From the NCBI RefSeq assembly GCF_000621625.1, contig NZ_JHXV01000011.1:62001-126000 (forward strand): a stretch of 64,000 nucleotides of DNA, read 5' to 3'. The first letter of the stretch is position 1. The number at the start of each line of letters is the position of its first letter. Positions 63,158-64,000 of the stretch are shown piece by piece. This stretch comes from Crocinitomix catalasitica ATCC 23190 (GTDB lineage Bacteria > Bacteroidota > Bacteroidia > Flavobacteriales_D > Crocinitomicaceae). The position numbers were made by a program, and so were the translations under genes. The notes under the pieces were generated by a model, which was not told the origin of the DNA, made no database searches, and saw only the letters and a program-made list of their open reading frames with translations.

Positions 63158-64000
63158 TTATTTCTTCTGTAAACCCAATTCCATCAATCGTTCTGTTAAA
63201 AACTCTCCAGCCGTAGTGTCTGTATAGTTTTTTGGTCGATCTTCTGAAACATACCTTTCTAAACAAGTTAAATCCATATCAGAACGCGGGTGTAAGAAGA
63301 ATGGAGTAGAATATCTTGGTTTTGTCCATGATTCCTCATCTGGTGTGATAACTTGGTGTTGAGTCGAGCGCAATTTATCATTCGTTAAACGCGCTAACAT
63401 ATCCCCAATATTAATCACAATCTCGTCTGGTTCGGGATCGATAGAAATCCATTGCCCATCTAATGATTGTGCTTGTAATCCTTTAGCACTTCCGCCCATC
63501 AATAAAGTGATGAGGTTAATGTCGCCATGTGCTGCTGCACGCACAGCTCCTTCAGGAATTTCAGATTTGTCATCTACAGGATAATAATGCAGCAATCTTA
63601 AAATACTATTCCCATTGTGAATTTTTGGATCGAAATAAGTCTCGTTTAATTCTAAATACAAAGCAATCGCCCGTAATAAATTACGACCAGTTTCTTCGAA
63701 TGTTCTATAAACTTCTTGACCTACTTTTTCGAAAGCAGCAACCTCTTTCGGCCAAATATTATCTGGATAATTAGCCTGTATTGGATCGTTGTCTGAAACA
63801 GTTTGACCAATATGATAAAACTCCTTTAAATCAGGAACAGATTTCCCTTTGGCACTTTCTTTATTCTTAGAAATATAACCTCTTTGACCATGTAAAGCTT
63901 CGTTTTCATAGCGCTTCTTAATGTCATCTGGTAATTCGAAAAAGGCTTTAGATACAGCGAACAATTCATCACGTAGTGCTTTTGTTACGCCGTGATTTTT
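63158..64000 (-). CDS. 2-oxoglutarate/Fe(II) oxygenase, isopenicillin N synthase-like (partial, 5' end outside window)
   Basis: 281 residues visible. The frame is open to the right edge; the first residues KNHGVTKALRDELFAVSK fit the family N-terminus (xNHGV). The metal site is RAAAHGDINLITLLMGG (HxD) with a distal His in STQHQVITPDEE and the RxS motif RYST for 2-oxoglutarate. This is the plant-like IPNS/ACC-oxidase type. The substrate is unknown. Confidence 0.88.
   Translation of the reverse strand, partial: KNHGVTKALRDELFAVSKAFFELPDDIKKRYENEALHGQRGYISKNKESAKGKSVPDLKEFYHIGQTVSDNDPIQANYPDNIWPKEVAAFEKVGQEVYRTFEETGRNLLRAIALYLELNETYFDPKIHNGNSILRLLHYYPVDDKSEIPEGAVRAAAHGDINLITLLMGGSAKGLQAQSLDGQWISIDPEPDEIVINIGDMLARLTNDKLRSTQHQVITPDEESWTKPRYSTPFFLHPRSDMDLTCLERYVSEDRPKNYTDTTAGEFLTERLMELGLQKK

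Overview
The window looks like a low-GC chromosomal segment of a Bacteroidota bacterium, most likely order Flavobacteriales. The family cannot be fixed from this sequence; Crocinitomicaceae-like relatives are a guess. The reasons are: many large secreted proteins ending in type IX secretion (T9SS) sorting domains of type A or type B, a PorP/SprF-OmpA protein paired with a giant PKD/HYR adhesin, few Shine-Dalgarno sites, and promoters that fit the Bacteroidetes pattern TTG-N17-23-TAnnTTTG (clearest at 17066-17095 and 48378-48406). No phage, CRISPR array, insertion sequence or rRNA operon was seen. This is core or lightly accessory chromosome with several decayed or duplicated remnants.

1-8.7 kb: an RND multidrug efflux pair (adaptor and AcrB-type permease, the permease cut by the left edge), a small orphan secreted protein with its own terminator, a secreted hypothetical, a GNAT acetyltransferase, a bestrophin-type channel and a TPR/LuxR membrane-bound regulator. 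8.8-14.7 kb: two T9SS cargo proteins, one with a LamG domain and one a 15-repeat Ig-like adhesin, each followed by strong hairpin terminators. 14.7-17.1 kb: an M61 peptidase gene whose last ~400 bp are tandemly duplicated and decayed. 17.2-22.2 kb: the PorP/SprF-OmpA and PKD/HYR type-B cargo pair. 22.3-26.9 kb: a one-protein hybrid two-component regulator, then a PlsC acyltransferase and fatty acid desaturase operon for membrane lipid remodelling.

27-31.5 kb: a gene-poor stretch with two small orphan genes, a CRTAC1-like FG-GAP lipoprotein and a GbsR/MarR-type regulator. 31.6-35 kb: twin HisKA_2 histidine kinases and a T9SS pseudogene. 35-40 kb: a 1471-aa beta-propeller T9SS protein and a lipoprotein that starts right after it. 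40-45.4 kb: an M48 protease/barrel operon, a T9SS protein and a metallophosphatase.

45.4-48.4 kb: the most interesting regulatory unit. A MerC-like protein, an ABC ATPase, an FtsX-type permease with His-rich loops and a DUF3299-like protein lie behind a promoter whose -33 and -7 elements are each covered by a TGCAACA-N-TGTTGCA-type palindrome. I interpret it as a Zur-type zinc-starvation operon. 48.5-56.3 kb: a serine hydrolase, a small barrel, then a minus-strand operon (membrane lipoprotein, quinone-oxidoreductase-like MDR, a 49-aa membrane microprotein, DUF4386, an 80-aa protein, an alpha/beta hydrolase) next to a TolB-like/TPR/AraC regulator. 56.4-61.3 kb: an exported WD40-caspase fusion whose gene overlaps that of a beta-barrel protein. 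61.3-64 kb: repeats, tRNA-Ser(GGA) with a nearby 5'-half copy, an OafA-like acyltransferase without a normal start codon, and a 2OG-Fe(II) oxygenase cut by the right edge.
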